Positions 23,147 to 34,509 of a stretch of DNA of 64,000 nucleotides are shown in pieces. The position numbers and the translations under genes were made by a program. This DNA comes from Triatoma infestans (lineage: Eukaryota; Arthropoda; Insecta; Hemiptera; Reduviidae): contig JAAEAF010000108.1 in NCBI GenBank assembly GCA_011037195.1, forward strand, positions 85,000 through 148,999. The letters run 5' to 3'. How positions within the stretch are numbered: the first letter of the stretch is position 1; each line of letters opens with the position of its first letter. The notes below the pieces were generated by a model that worked only from the letters and a program-made list of their open reading frames with translations, did no database searches and was not told the DNA's origin.

Positions 23147-23290
23147 ATGGAGCTTAATAAAATTTTAAAAAATAAGAATTTTTATTTGCTAATATTTTAT
23201 TGATGTCAAATTATGCCTTATGCCTATATCACCAAAAATTATAGAAAGTCTATAATATACTTTCTGTTGGATGTGAATTCGCAATTATTT

Positions 23291-23491
23291 TTGTTGTAAT
23301 GGTTAATAACGTAAATGAACCTTATAACAGCCAATTTTTATTGTTTAAGTTTTCTTTACAATTTCCAACGTTTCTGCACTCTACGTGCCATTTTCATAGG
23401 AATTGTTGGAACGTTGGAAATTGTAAAGAAAACTTAAACAATAAAAATTGGCTGCTATAAGGTTCATTAACGTTATTAACCATTGCAACAA
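23291..23491. repeat. Large inverted repeat with 80-bp arms
   Basis: Arms at 23291-23371 and 23410-23491 are near-perfect reverse complements separated by about 38 bp. They share, for example, 'ccaatttttattgtttaag' and 'ctttacaatttccaacgtt'. It lies 130 bp past the IKK poly(A) signal. It could be a MITE or a hairpin RNA source; no target duplication was recognised. Confidence 0.9.
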
Positions 23492-24397
23492 GTAAAAAAC
23501 AGCTATACAAGTAACCATAATTAACAAGGAATTATTTTTGTTTTTTAAAGAGAAATAATGCATACTATTGTATTTCTTAATGAATATTGTAAATATTTTT
23601 TCTATAAAAAATATGTCTAAATATTATTTGCATCAATAATGTTATAAAATCATCACTAATAGATACATTTCAACACTAATTGAAGAAGTTGAGAGATTAG
23701 AATTATTGTCTTCATTGATGAGGAAAAATGAATGGTTCTAAAATGCCATAGCACTAAATTCAAACGAGATAAAGACAAAGAAATGAAAACGAAATCCTTA
23801 ATTCTTATTTATGAAATATGTAGCTAAGGAAATTAATGGTAAAGCTGATAATTCTTCGTATAAAATTTAATAAAACATTGTTCTGTCCATATTTTGCAAA
23901 AATAACAAACGTTTATAATAATTAATGAAAACACAGAACAAAAACAAATAAAGCAATGATTGAGATACTGCGGAAATAAAGATTATAAAACGTATTATAC
24001 GAATAAATATTTTTTTTTTATATCAATTCTATAACTATTCAGAGAATCAGAGCAAACCACAAATTTACATTCATTTTATTTTTAATGAATAAAGCTATTT
24101 TTAATTTGTAATAAATTTGATGCTTTTGAGAAAAATTAACAACTGCCAGTAATAGCAACTGTATATTTGTTCACATAAGCATATAAAAAACTTCTAGTCT
24201 AATATTCATATTAGAAAATTAAAAAAAGATTTATGTTTTGTGAAACTACGCCTGAAGAAAGTCATCAATATGTACATATAACCATGAAAAAATAAGAATT
24301 AGAAAAAGGTGCAATCAATGACAATTTCACATGTGACGTTCAGCCTGTGACGAAATGAAAATAATAATACATTTTGTTATTAACTAATTAGTGAAAT

Positions 24398-24466
24398 ATT
24401 TTTTGTAGGAGAATCTATTTTCGGAACAATATTTGTAAGAAAAAAGTACAGATAATAAATATAAAA
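24398..24466. repeat. 69-bp direct repeat, left copy
   Basis: Identical over 69 bp to 24982-25050, 584 bp further on; both run from 'attttttgtaggagaatc' to 'gataataaatataaaa'. The segment between them shows no tandem structure. Confidence 0.9.
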
Positions 24467-24981
24467 CCTAGATTAGATTAGGTTCTAACGGGGGAATTGG
24501 CTCTTCAGCCTGCGACACCCTATGGATCTAATATAAAATCTAGAGAAACTTCCTCTGTTAACTAAAAATTGTTTGCTACTCATAAATTGAAAGTTTCGGC
24601 ATTTTTTAAAAGAAAGAAATATTTGTTAATCTTTAAAAAAGTTAGAAGGAATTCAAAGTTGTGTGTAAATTAGAGTTCGTCGATTATAAAATCCAGTTTC
24701 ATATTTTGCCAAAATCGTGGGAGATTCTTAAATGAAATTGAGAGTTATTTGAATATAGTTTGAGAGAAAACATTTGGAAATACCATGAACTATCCAGTCT
24801 CGGCGGGAAATTTTAAAAATCCACTTTAACGAGAATATATTTTAGACGCAATATAATTTTATATAAGGGATATAAACAATTAAAAAAAAAGTTATAAAAA
24901 CCATTGATGAATTACTACATTGAAAAACTATATTTCACCAAAAAAGTTTACTAATACAACTAAGCAAGTTGTATTAGTAAA

Positions 24982-25050
24982 ATTTTTTGTAGGAGAATCT
25001 ATTTTCGGAACAATATTTGTAAGAAAAAAGTACAGATAATAAATATAAAA
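24982..25050. repeat. 69-bp direct repeat, right copy
   Basis: Right-hand partner of 24398-24466, with no mismatch seen. Perfect identity in an otherwise freely drifting spacer implies a recent duplication or an assembly effect. Confidence 0.9.
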
Positions 25051-27042
25051 AACTACGCCAATTTGTAAGCAACAAATGCCAATTCGTTCTAGACGAGTAA
25101 ACTGTACACGCCGAAATGACTAAATTTTTTAGGTATGTATGCTTAATATATCTTGAAAAAACATTTTTTTTTCTACAACAGTGGAATAATGTGATACTTG
25201 CTATAATAAAGTCAGTGACTAAAGTTTTATTTTTAATAATTATTTTTTGGGGGGAAAAAATAAAAAAGCATATAAGAAGAATAAAAGACCCAGATATGCA
25301 AATTTGAGACAAACTAAACAAATGACTCCTTAAGCACCGTATAACTCAACATGATTAAAACTGGCGTTAATGTTTTTGTCTTTCTGAGCTGCGGTGAGCT
25401 TTTAATAGAATAAAAGGTGACGGTGCATCAGAATATACGCTGATCTCAAATGGAACACGAGTTCTCAGCTAAAACAACTAATAAGATTGGTGATATAATA
25501 ATAATATATGTTCTTTAGTTTCAAAATTTATCATTTGGCAATTTACTCTAAACTTCATAAGATAGTGGTATCCGCTTTACACTGAAATAAGTACAACCTT
25601 GCAACTCTCTCAGCTCCCTAAAATCAATTTTCCTGGAAAAATTAATGATAGAAAAAAAAGAAGATAGTTTCTATGTTTTAAGTAAACAATTTCTCAATTT
25701 CTATGAGAACAGTTAGAGCTTTTTCAAGAAAAGCAGGAGAAGTGAAAAAAAAAAATGTGGAAAGTTGCCCTTATGTTATTTTCTTCCAATCTGGTTGTTT
25801 TACAAATGTTTAATTCTAATTTTGAAGTAACCGTGCAATGTTTCGAAATGGCCCTTTAAAAGGCAGCCTTAGGTCAAAGCTCCCAAAAATCAATTTTCTC
25901 AGAAAAATATTTTAAATAAAAATGACAGGATTTTCGAAGAAATTGCGAAAAGGAAAAAATACATTTCCCTTTGGTATAGTGAACCACTTTTTCTGGGCTC
26001 ATGGCATCTCTGCGGGGTTCTTCTCACAGCACTTAACAGTGAAGCCCCTATTCTCAAACAATATTCATAGGGCAGCAGAGTAAGTTACTAGGGTTTAGCT
26101 TATCCAAGGAAAACTCTAGCTTATCACCATATACACTCACACTTTAAAAGCGACGATGTTTTATTCACAAACAATAACAGTGAGGGTGCAACAGTAGATC
26201 GCTTAGGACGCTGTGGATTCGGTTTTGTAGCCATTCCCTCTATATATATGTGCACTCTAACATCACTTCAGACGGATTTTGTCCGAAAATTCCCTCTTCG
26301 TTCCCCTAGTAAGCTCTAAACGGAAAGTTGATTTAAGCTTCCTGTGATTTCTCTTTTTTGAATTATTTTGTCCAAGCATACGTACTTCCCCAATACTAAT
26401 ACACATAATTTATATCACTCACAAAAAACGCTACTTAGAGATTTCTAAACATATTCTCTGAGAGAATTTCATTTTCGAAAATTTGATAAGGCCACAATAC
26501 ATCATTCTACATATTCGAAGAAGGTGAAAGTAAATTAATGGGAGGGAGCTACGTCTAATGTCAACTATTCCAGTGCTTTATTATTAATCATTTTTAATGA
26601 ACAAAATAATGATTTTAATTCTCGAGTTAATTAATTTTAATCTTAAAATATTTAAATCTACCAGAAGAAAGTAAGATTTTTCAAATGGAGATAAATATGC
26701 TACGCAGTTACAGTAATAACAAAAAAAGGGAATTTTTTTCATTACCTCGGCATTCTTCATATGTGCTATCAGTCTTTTTCATTCCATTTGGTGGCAGTCA
26801 GAATCTGTCTGCGTCAGGGAGGGTGTTATCAATGTTATTATTACAACTCCTCGCATACTACCTATTCTTAAAACGCCACCACAATTAACGTTTCAACATA
26901 TGTTTTATATTGTATTATAGATTATTCTTACTCTTTGTACTTCATTAGAACATAACTAAAATTAATCAATTTAAATAGGTGATAATATTAAAACCTTCCT
27001 TTAAATTTATGTTTGCTTCCTTAAGACCTGTGTTTCCAAGTG

Positions 27043-29898
27043 ATGGCAAATTCGGATCAGGTGCTAAAATGGACTGCAGATAAAGTAAGCGATTGGTTAG
27101 CTGAGAAAGGATTTTCAAACTATAGTAGTATGTTTAATGAACAAAAAATTGATGGCAAAGCTCTGCTGCTTATTAATGAAGCTGATCTAAAATCTCCACC
27201 ATTAGGTATTAACGTAAGTAATATTCCTCTGATTTATATAGTATTTTCTCGGTTTTCATAAAATGTTTTTTGTTTTAAATGAATAACTTGTTTTGTTTCT
27301 ATTATAGACCTTAGGCGATATTAAACGCTTAGGTTTAGAAATAAGACAGTTAAAAGTTGAGTGCCAGCAAGCTCTGATTGAACAAGGCTATCATCCTGAT
27401 ACACTGATATATCTATCAAAAGGCTTTCCTAATATTGTAACTCATGGAAACTTCCCATGTCACCGGTTTGAGGTCTGTGTTTTCTTTAACATATTACTCT
27501 TTCTTTTGATAAAAAAAAAACTTCAGTTCAATCTTTTGTAACTTTTTTACTAATCTGTATAACTTAAATTGTAGGAAAGTATGCTGAATTACCGTTTTCA
27601 GTCATTGGATAGTATGGAACATGAGCTTCTTCATCCTCAGTCAAGTAGATCCTCAGAAGATGGACGAGCAACAAATCTTAGGCCTGAATTATGGAAAGCT
27701 TTTATTGCTCTAGCATATTGTTTCGTAGTAACTTGGATTACTGCTTTTGTAATGGTGATTGTACACGACAGAGTACCCGATATGAAGAAATATCCTCCGC
27801 TTCCTGATATCTTCCTAGATAATGTACCTCATATTCCGTGGGCTTTCCACATGTGTGAATGGACTGGTACTTTACTTCTTTTCATATGGCTGTGTGTTTT
27901 AGTTTTCCATAAACATAGGTAAAAATATGGTAAACTGTTTTATAGATTCTATAACAGAAGCAAAGTGAAGTGAAGTTAAGTTACTTATTTTATTTCTTTT
28001 AGGTTTATTTTACTCCGAAGATTTTTTGCGTTATCGGGAACAGTATTTTTATTGCGTTGTATTACTATGTTGATAACGTCTCTTTCGGTACCAGGGACTC
28101 ATTTGGATTGCAATCCCAGGACAAGTTCAAAGTATGTATAAATGCCATATTTTATTATTAAAAAAATAGTATTTAAAAAAAAAAGTTAATCGAAAAAAAT
28201 AGTTTATAAAATTTGTTATAAACAATTTTTTTTTTTAATAAAAAGTTGAAATTAAAAATTTTAAAAATTAAAAGTTCAAATTTAAAAAATTAAATTAAAA
28301 ATTTGTTTATAAAAATTGTTAAATTCAAAACAGTACAAAGAATCTTGAATAGAATATGAAGAAGATTGATAAAGTTCCAATGCTTTATGACTCATGTTTT
28401 ATGTCTAAGAATAATTGCATTGCTTCAGAATTGTTGTTTCTTGATTGACACTTATTGACAACGTAATTTAGTTTTCTAACTTTTTTTTATTCCAACTAAA
28501 CTTATTATGGAAATTAAAAATAAAAAAATATACGTCAATAGATTTCGTAACAGAAGACGATTGATAGTAGTAAACAGTTCATCTTTCTACAATCTTTTTA
28601 TTTACTTTATATTGTTTTAGTGGAACTGGAACATCTGATATAGTGGCTAAAATGCAGGCAGCCTATCAAATATGGAGAGGAGCTGGAATGTCTATACAAG
28701 GTGTAAGAACATGCGGTGATTATATGTTCAGTGGCCATACGGTCGCATTGACTATGCTTAATTTTTTTATCACCGAATGTAAGTATTTAATGCCTTAAAA
28801 AAAATTCTCTTTAGACTGATAAAAAATATCTATCTCCTTAATAATATCTTATCAGTTTGCTACTCTAAAATTTTGCACTATACCCCCAATTAATATAATT
28901 TTAAATCAAATTAAAGTTTCTACATAAAAACCGCATAATTAATAAGATTCTAGACAAAAATAAATAATTTTAAATCTGGATGTTTTATGATAGAATAGAG
29001 GGGGGGGGGCACCCCGTTGATCCTCATTCCACTGCGACCTACAGATCGAGGATGTTTTATGATAGCTTATAAAAGAAAAGTGAAAAGTGCTTACTAGTGC
29101 ACTTTAATGCTTAATAATTACTGTATAATTTTTAATAATGCGTACAGAGGAATACATTTATAATTTTTATTTGAATGTTATAAATTTTTACTTTCTCTTG
29201 CACCTAGAGGAGGAAGTATTGCGGTCCTGGCCAGATTTTCGAAATTGAGTTTTCACCGGAAATAGATGTTTGGGGGGTCCCGTGAATACGAAAATTTTTT
29301 TTAGCGTTTGGTCTGTGTGAGTGCGCACGCTTGTGGGTATGTGTGTTAAAGAATATCTCAAAAACGAAAAGAAGGCAGTAAGCTCAGATTTGGTGTTCCG
29401 TTTAGGTACTACCACCGCATCAGACTCGTAGATTTCGGACAAAAACCATCAACCGGGTGGGCGTCTTTACTGAATATTTTTGTTTCAGTTATTCGTAATT
29501 TTCTCGAAAACGGCTCGAACGATTTCCTTTTAACTTCGAATACTGGCTACACACATAAATACCTAACACTTTTAATTGAAACGTTTTTTCGGAAAAATTT
29601 ATTTTTGCGGGTTCGGGGGGAAAAGCAACATTATGCTTTCCTCCAAAGTACCACTCCAATACCATATGTGGTTTTACCACCTACATAATATTAATCTACA
29701 TTTTTGAATGTATGGATGGGTCCGCAATGCTGGAAAAAATCTGTCATTTTTCCTCAGCATGCATATTTTTACTTTCTCTTACTCCTAGTAAGAGGAAGTA
29801 TTGTAATCGTGTCAAATTTTCCATATCGAGTTATCACCGGAAATATCCGTTTTGAGGTCCCCTGAGTCCAAAAAAGTGGTTTTAGCAAATGGTATGTA

Positions 29899-29945
<47 letters not shown>

Positions 29946-32900
29946 GAACAGCATAGCTCAAAAACGAAAAACCTAGAAAGTTGAAACTTGATATTCCGTT
30001 TAGGTATCACCATGGGATCTGACACTACGTTATCTGTCAAAATTCCTCAACCGGAAGTACCACGTTACTAGTTGGTTTTTTTACTTTTTTGCAATTTCTC
30101 AAAAATGGCTCCGACGATTTTCTTTAAACTTGAAATATCAACCACATATTCAAAGAGCTACAACTTTTATTTGAAACATTTCTCCGGGAAAATGCAATGA
30201 AGGGCACTTTTGGGAGAGGGGTGGAGTTAGGTTTCCATGTAAAGTGCTATTTCAGTTTATTAGACAATTCTGTCATCTAAATAATGTTAATTAGAATTAA
30301 ATATGTTGTTGAACCGGTTGTGCGTTTACTTTACCACTTTATTAAATGATTTATTCTCTTTTTCGCAATTTTCTCAAAAATGGCTTCGACGATTTTTTTG
30401 AAACTTGGTATATAAATTAATCATGCAAAGATCTACATCTTTTATTTAAAACATTTCTTTGGGAAAATTCTTTTAAGGCACTTTTAGGGGAGGGGTGGGG
30501 TTATGTTTTTCTTTAAAGTGCTATCATAGTTGATTATACTATTCTATCATCCAACATAGTTAATTAGAAATAAATAGATGGCTGAAATTCAGTCTCAAGA
30601 AAATTAGTTAAACCGGAAGTGCGCTTTTACTGGACAGTTTTTTTTCAGTTTTTGACGAATTTCGTTAAATTTGGTACACAAAACTATAAAATTTGTCAAT
30701 TATAATTTTGAGAACTGGAATAAGAGAAAGTTGTGTGAGTGTTTCACACCAGATTTTTGATGTTCCTGACCAGTTTCGATTTTCATCCGTGGTCAAAGTA
30801 AGTCTATTAAGTTGATGTATAGAGTTGGCTTCAACTTAATATTTCTGTTATGTTCTCCACTTATTGATGATAAGGCGGACAAAATCCCAGATAATATACA
30901 TTGGAAGCACTGATAGAAATCCAATTTGAAGAAAATCGGTTAACCGGAAGTGCGACTTTATAGAATAGTTTTTGAGTTTTTTAGAATTTGCTCGAAAACG
31001 ACTATAACGATTTTATAAAGAAGAATTATTTTTATTTCTTACTTAAATATACTTCAGCTTACCTTACTATTTAAATGAGGAAAGTTCAGCATCGATGTTC
31101 TGTGCCACCACTACAATCGACTTTTATTAAATTGTTAAATTTATTATTTGTTTCAATATTCATTAAATCATTTATAAAATCCAGAGGGGAGGTGTCCCAA
31201 CCATGGCCCAGGAATCTTGGTGTCCCTGGAAGAATTCCATGTAACAACATACACACCATGTCTAGGGCGTACGGGCTAGTTGATATCCCCCTCACTATCA
31301 CATGCCTGCACTCAGATTTAAATATAGTATACTAGTAGACCTTGCTCTATGTAACACCTTGGATCAACACTAACATCTAAACTGATATATAGATCTTCCA
31401 AGTTGAGTGGATTTGGCTTATGAACACTCTTGGACATCTAAGCCTATAAATGTTTTTTTTAAAAAATATATGGATCTGCCTTAGAAAAAACTTGAAACAA
31501 ATTCAATAAACTGGTACTGCGTCCCTCAATTATATCCAAATACACTATAAATGTTTATGAAAATGTTGATTTTTTCAATTACGTTTTGAATTACACTGTC
31601 CAGTCAGAGAGACGATTTTTAAAAAAATTATTGCATTCTGGAAAGCTATATATACATACTAAGTATTTAATGATCTCAAAGTACTTCACATTGTCTACCA
31701 GTCAAGCCCTTGAACCGGAAGAATGGTTCTCTGCAGTACCTCTACCTTGTGAGGAAATTTTACTCATTCTGAAGAACTTTAATCTTCGCAGATTTTATCC
31801 TTATTGTCCACAGCTCTTTGCAATCGCTCCGTACGGCAAAATTGCCTTAAAAAATCTGATTAGTCTAAAAATAAGTCAACTACATATAATATATTCGTTT
31901 CCACACATTGTAGAACAAAAAAGAGTAGAAGGAATGAAAGTACATATTCGATTCTAGTTGTGAAGATGGACCTATGGCCTAATGTAATGCACCAGTTAGC
32001 AAAGTATCGAACAAAAAAATTATTTTTTTTTAAATGTTTTAAATATGAACCTTACTTATTATGTTTGTTACATAACATCCTTATCCTATTTTTATATTAA
32101 AGCATCTTTTATTTATGTACGAGGGTCATTCAATAAGTAACGAGGCAAATTGCTTAGCTCAGGAATAGTTTATTTGGTCACTATTATGGTTTCAGTGCAT
32201 CAGTTGGCATCCATGTACTTAGTTTCTCATCAGCTGTTCGAGAGCATTTGGTAAGCATAACCTCCAATGTATTCAGTTAACAATGGCGAATCAGCTAGAG
32301 CATTGCATCTCGGAAGAACAACGCTCAGTGATTAGATTTTGAGTTGCAGAGGGTATCAAAGGTAGAGAAATCCACGAAGAATGTTGAAAGTGTACGGAAA
32401 TAATTGTTTGAACCATTCGAACGTTTACAAATAGGTAGAACAATTTAAAACTGGCCGTGTGTATGTGACGAGCAACGAAGTGGACGACCAGTTGAAGTTG
32501 CAACACTTAAAGAAGTGGGATGGGAGATTTTTCTACAGCTCCGACATCGCCCCATCGGACTTCCATTTGTTTGGACCCCTTAAAGAGGCGCTAGGTGAGA
32601 AACATTTTCAATCCAATGAAAAAAATTAAAAATCAGGTGCGGAAGTGGCTTCGAGATCAACCCAAAGAATTTTATGCCAGCGACATACAAATTAGAAGAA
32701 CAATGGGACGAGTGAATATGTTGCTGGGGACTACAGCGTTTTGTCGTTACTTATTGAATGACCCTCGTATATCTCATTAAGTTCTATCCTCAAAAGATTC
32801 ATACTTTTCTCCCCTCGCTATAGCGCTGACTCGGGTGGTTTCATTTAACAAAATCAATTTATACATGGTTTTGGAAAGTCTTTCCTTTCCAAAAATTGTA

Positions 32901-34509
32901 AAATCTAATTTTGCTCTCTGCAAGTCGGTGTTATCACACTGTTTTATCTAAACATCCTGATGATGGGCAAACGCCCGAAACAGGTTGATGACCACAAAAT
33001 GAAGGAGGCAATCATGGAAAATATCTCTGATATATAAATATTGATTTTAGGAAGCTTCTGGAGAACAGTGACTTGAGGGGACTTACTTTAAACTGTTAAT
33101 ATTAGAACTTACCGAGAAGATTTGCCAATTACAGTTATGAAAATTGCTATAAATGAAAATCATATACGTATTTCATGCCCGATATTTTTACTTAAATTAT
33201 AGTGTTTCAGATTTTACTTAGTAAATTAATAATTAGATAATAATTCAAACAAATTTTATTTAAATTCCTCAGCATTTTAGTGAAATTTTATTTATTAGCG
33301 TTTTTGATTGATTTATTGATAATTCGGGTCTCCATGTATTTATTGATAGTTTCTTGTAAATGATTTCTAAAACTGAAACAAAAGCGTAGATTCCTTTTTT
33401 TTTAAGTTCACTTTATAAATTAATTTGTTCATTGGTAATTTTAATTTTCATTAATTGGTTTCTGTTAAGGTTATTGTGATCTAAACTAGTTTGTATGATT
33501 CATTACATTGTTTGCTAATTAACAAATGACATAATATTAGCAAGGCATTTGTTTGAATCAACGTTCGGCATAACATATAACACATTATTCAGTATGATTG
33601 GTGAGGAGAAGCTAATATTTGTTTTAGTTCTTTGTTAGGGTAAAAAATTCATGACATATAACTTCTTTTGTAATTACCTAAATAACTATTTTTACATATT
33701 AAAAGTAGGAAACCATGAGGTCGTCATCATCACCATATAAAACGGATATGTTTAGTTATATTCATTGTACTCCTTGAGGGAATTATATTACAGCATGCGC
33801 TTTAATTATTCGTAGACATTTGTATACTCACTGTTTTGTTCTTGATGAGGAATATTTACAGTGTCCTTGTTTTTGTTTGTAAATATATTAAGTTACAAAG
33901 AAGGAGGAATTTATCATTAATTTTGCCTTAACAAAGAACTAAAATATACAATAGTTTGTTTATAATTATAGTTTACTGTTATTTATAAGTTGTTTACCTT
34001 TGCAAGTTGTTTATATGTTTTGATTGTTTATGAGTCATAACTTATTTATATTTGTAAACTGATCTCCATTTTTTTTTTCAGATTCACCAAGAGATATTTA
34101 TTTACTTCACACCTTTACATGGCTGTTAAATATGTTTGGCATATTTTTCATTCTTTCGGGCCATGAACATTATTCAATTGATGTATTCATAGCATTTTAT
34201 ATTACATCACGATTATTTCTGTATTATCATACTTTAGCAAATAATCAATCATTAATGCAGCGAGATACAGGAAGAACTAGAATTTGGTTTCCATTATTTA
34301 GTTTTTTTGAATCAGATGTTGATGGTATTGTCCCAAATGAATATGAATCACCATTTGTGGTAGTCCAAAAAATTAATGGAATAATAAAACAATCTGTTAA
34401 ACATATAATATTTCTGATTCAAGCAAATTTAACATTGAAATCCAATGCTACACACAGTAGTCCAACCGGTAATCACAGTAGTAAAAAACATAAGAGAAAA
34501 GTAAATTAG
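27043..34509 (+). CDS. SAMD8: Sphingomyelin synthase-related protein with SAM domain (6 exons)
   Basis: SMSr/SAMD8 is an ER multi-pass enzyme that makes ceramide phosphoethanolamine and acts in ceramide homeostasis (family knowledge). Exons: 27043-27213, 27308-27472, 27575-27918, 28003-28131, 28621-28778, 34082-34509; phases agree and give 464 aa. A SAM domain covers residues about 7-72 ([19 protein letters not shown]). Hydrophobic segments begin near 153 ([18 protein letters not shown]) and 205, and continue to the C-terminal third. The catalytic triad of the family is present: His309 in [10 protein letters not shown] and His352/Asp356 in [10 protein letters not shown]. The C-terminal tail is Ser/Lys rich (KKHKRKVN). 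AATAAA lies at 34696-34701. Intron 5 is 5.3 kb and full of repeats. The SAM domain argues for SMSr rather than SMS1/2-type enzymes without it. Confidence 0.93.
28994..29049. mobile_element. 56-bp insertion with 16-bp target duplication
   Basis: Perfect 16-bp direct repeats GGATGTTTTATGATAG at 28978-28993 and 29050-29065 flank a short insert that begins AATAGA followed by a run of ten G. The insert has no ORF. A similar G-run insert lies at 42138-42209. Its small size and long duplication fit a severely truncated retroposon. Confidence 0.75.
29190..29700 (+). repeat. TAAGAGAAAGT-family copy in SMSr intron 5
   Basis: Starts 'tactttctcttgcacctag' at about 29189, then 'gttttcaccggaaatag', 'tggggggtcccgtgaata', 'caaccgggtgggcgtcttta' and 'ttatgctttcctccaaagt'. 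It is of the same subtype as the copies at 1-568 and 20225-21000; the 3' end is missing. Confidence 0.75.
29769..30757 (+). repeat. TAAGAGAAAGT-family copy, nearly full length
   Basis: Runs from the 5' hairpin 'actttctcttactcctag' / 'taagaggaagt' at 29769-29798 to the 3' end 'taagagaaagttgtgtgagt' with its GTGTGA..TCACAC hairpin and T-run at 30721-30757. The interior holds repeated 'aaccggaagt' blocks each followed by TTTACT. A GT-rich microsatellite is embedded. This is the best plus-strand reference copy, about 990 bp. Confidence 0.8.
29888..29945. repeat. GTAT/GT microsatellite
   Basis: A (GTAT)n-(GT)n-(GTAT)n tract of about 58 bp. It sits at the position where other copies of the family also carry a short GT run (for example about 48285-48305 and 57197-57216), so it is an expansion of an element-internal repeat. 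Confidence 0.85.
30758..31960. other. Repeat fragments and unassigned sequence in SMSr intron 5
   Basis: About 30760-30815 holds a broken minus-strand copy of the family 2 hammerhead-like repeat (GAAACTGGTC kept, CTGACGA disrupted). From 30880 to 31020 is a fragment of the TAAGAGAAAGT family. The remainder to 31960 is unassigned; an open frame of 123 codons at 31586-31957 has no recognisable domain and is probably chance. Confidence 0.4.
32120..32767 (+). mobile_element. mariner-like element, internally deleted, intact ends
   Basis: Perfect 23-bp inverted repeats starting CGAGGGTCATTCAATAAG lie at 32120-32142 and 32745-32767, flanked by TA (32118-32119 and 32768-32769), the mariner target. 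Inside is a ruined transposase: a start at about 32283 ([17 protein letters not shown]), then after a deletion [22 protein letters not shown] and [17 protein letters not shown], which is the mariner C-terminus. At 648 bp it is about half of a full element. Ends are intact, so it could have been mobilised in trans. Confidence 0.92.
32915..33035 (+). mobile_element. Hammerhead-bearing repeat (family 1), copy 2
   Basis: Same series as 11745-11925: 'ggtgttatcacactgtttta', 'aacatcctgatgatgggc', 'cgcccgaaac', 'gatgaccacaaaatgaag', and the 3' end 'ggaaaatatctctgat' at 33017-33032. It lies in SMSr intron 5, plus orientation. Confidence 0.6.
32953..32990 (+). ncRNA. Hammerhead-ribozyme-like motif, copy 2
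   Basis: CATC (32953-32956), CTGATGA (32957-32963), hairpin GGGC/GCCC, GAAA (32977-32980), GTT (32984-32986) and GATG (32987-32990) pairing with CATC. The cleavage triplet is GTT, still an allowed UH. Relative to copy 1 it has changes in the hairpin loop, in stem III and in the triplet, yet every core base remains. Confidence 0.6.

Larger units (their letters stand above)
23147..27042. other. Spacer between IKK and SMSr genes
   Basis: 3.9 kb of AT-rich sequence with no gene recognised. It holds the IKK poly(A) signal AATAAA at 23156-23161, the inverted repeat at 23291-23491, and a direct repeat (24398-24466 and 24982-25050). Parts of 25590-26000 ('ttttcctggaaaaatta', 'ctcccaaaaatcaattttct') resemble decayed minus-strand pieces of the TAAGAGAAAGT family. 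ORFs of 60-115 codons here show no domain. Confidence 0.5.

Noticed and set aside
24974..25321. 115-codon minus-strand ORF in the IKK-SMSr spacer
   Set aside because: Low-complexity hydrophobic translation, and it overlaps the 69-bp direct repeat; chance ORF.
29888..29945. GT tract as a regulatory Z-DNA element
   Set aside because: The GT run is internal to a repeat family and recurs at the same position in other copies, so no gene-specific role is implied.
31586..31957. 123-codon ORF in SMSr intron 5 as a nested gene
   Set aside because: No recognisable domain, no clear promoter or poly(A) signal, and it is surrounded by repeat debris.
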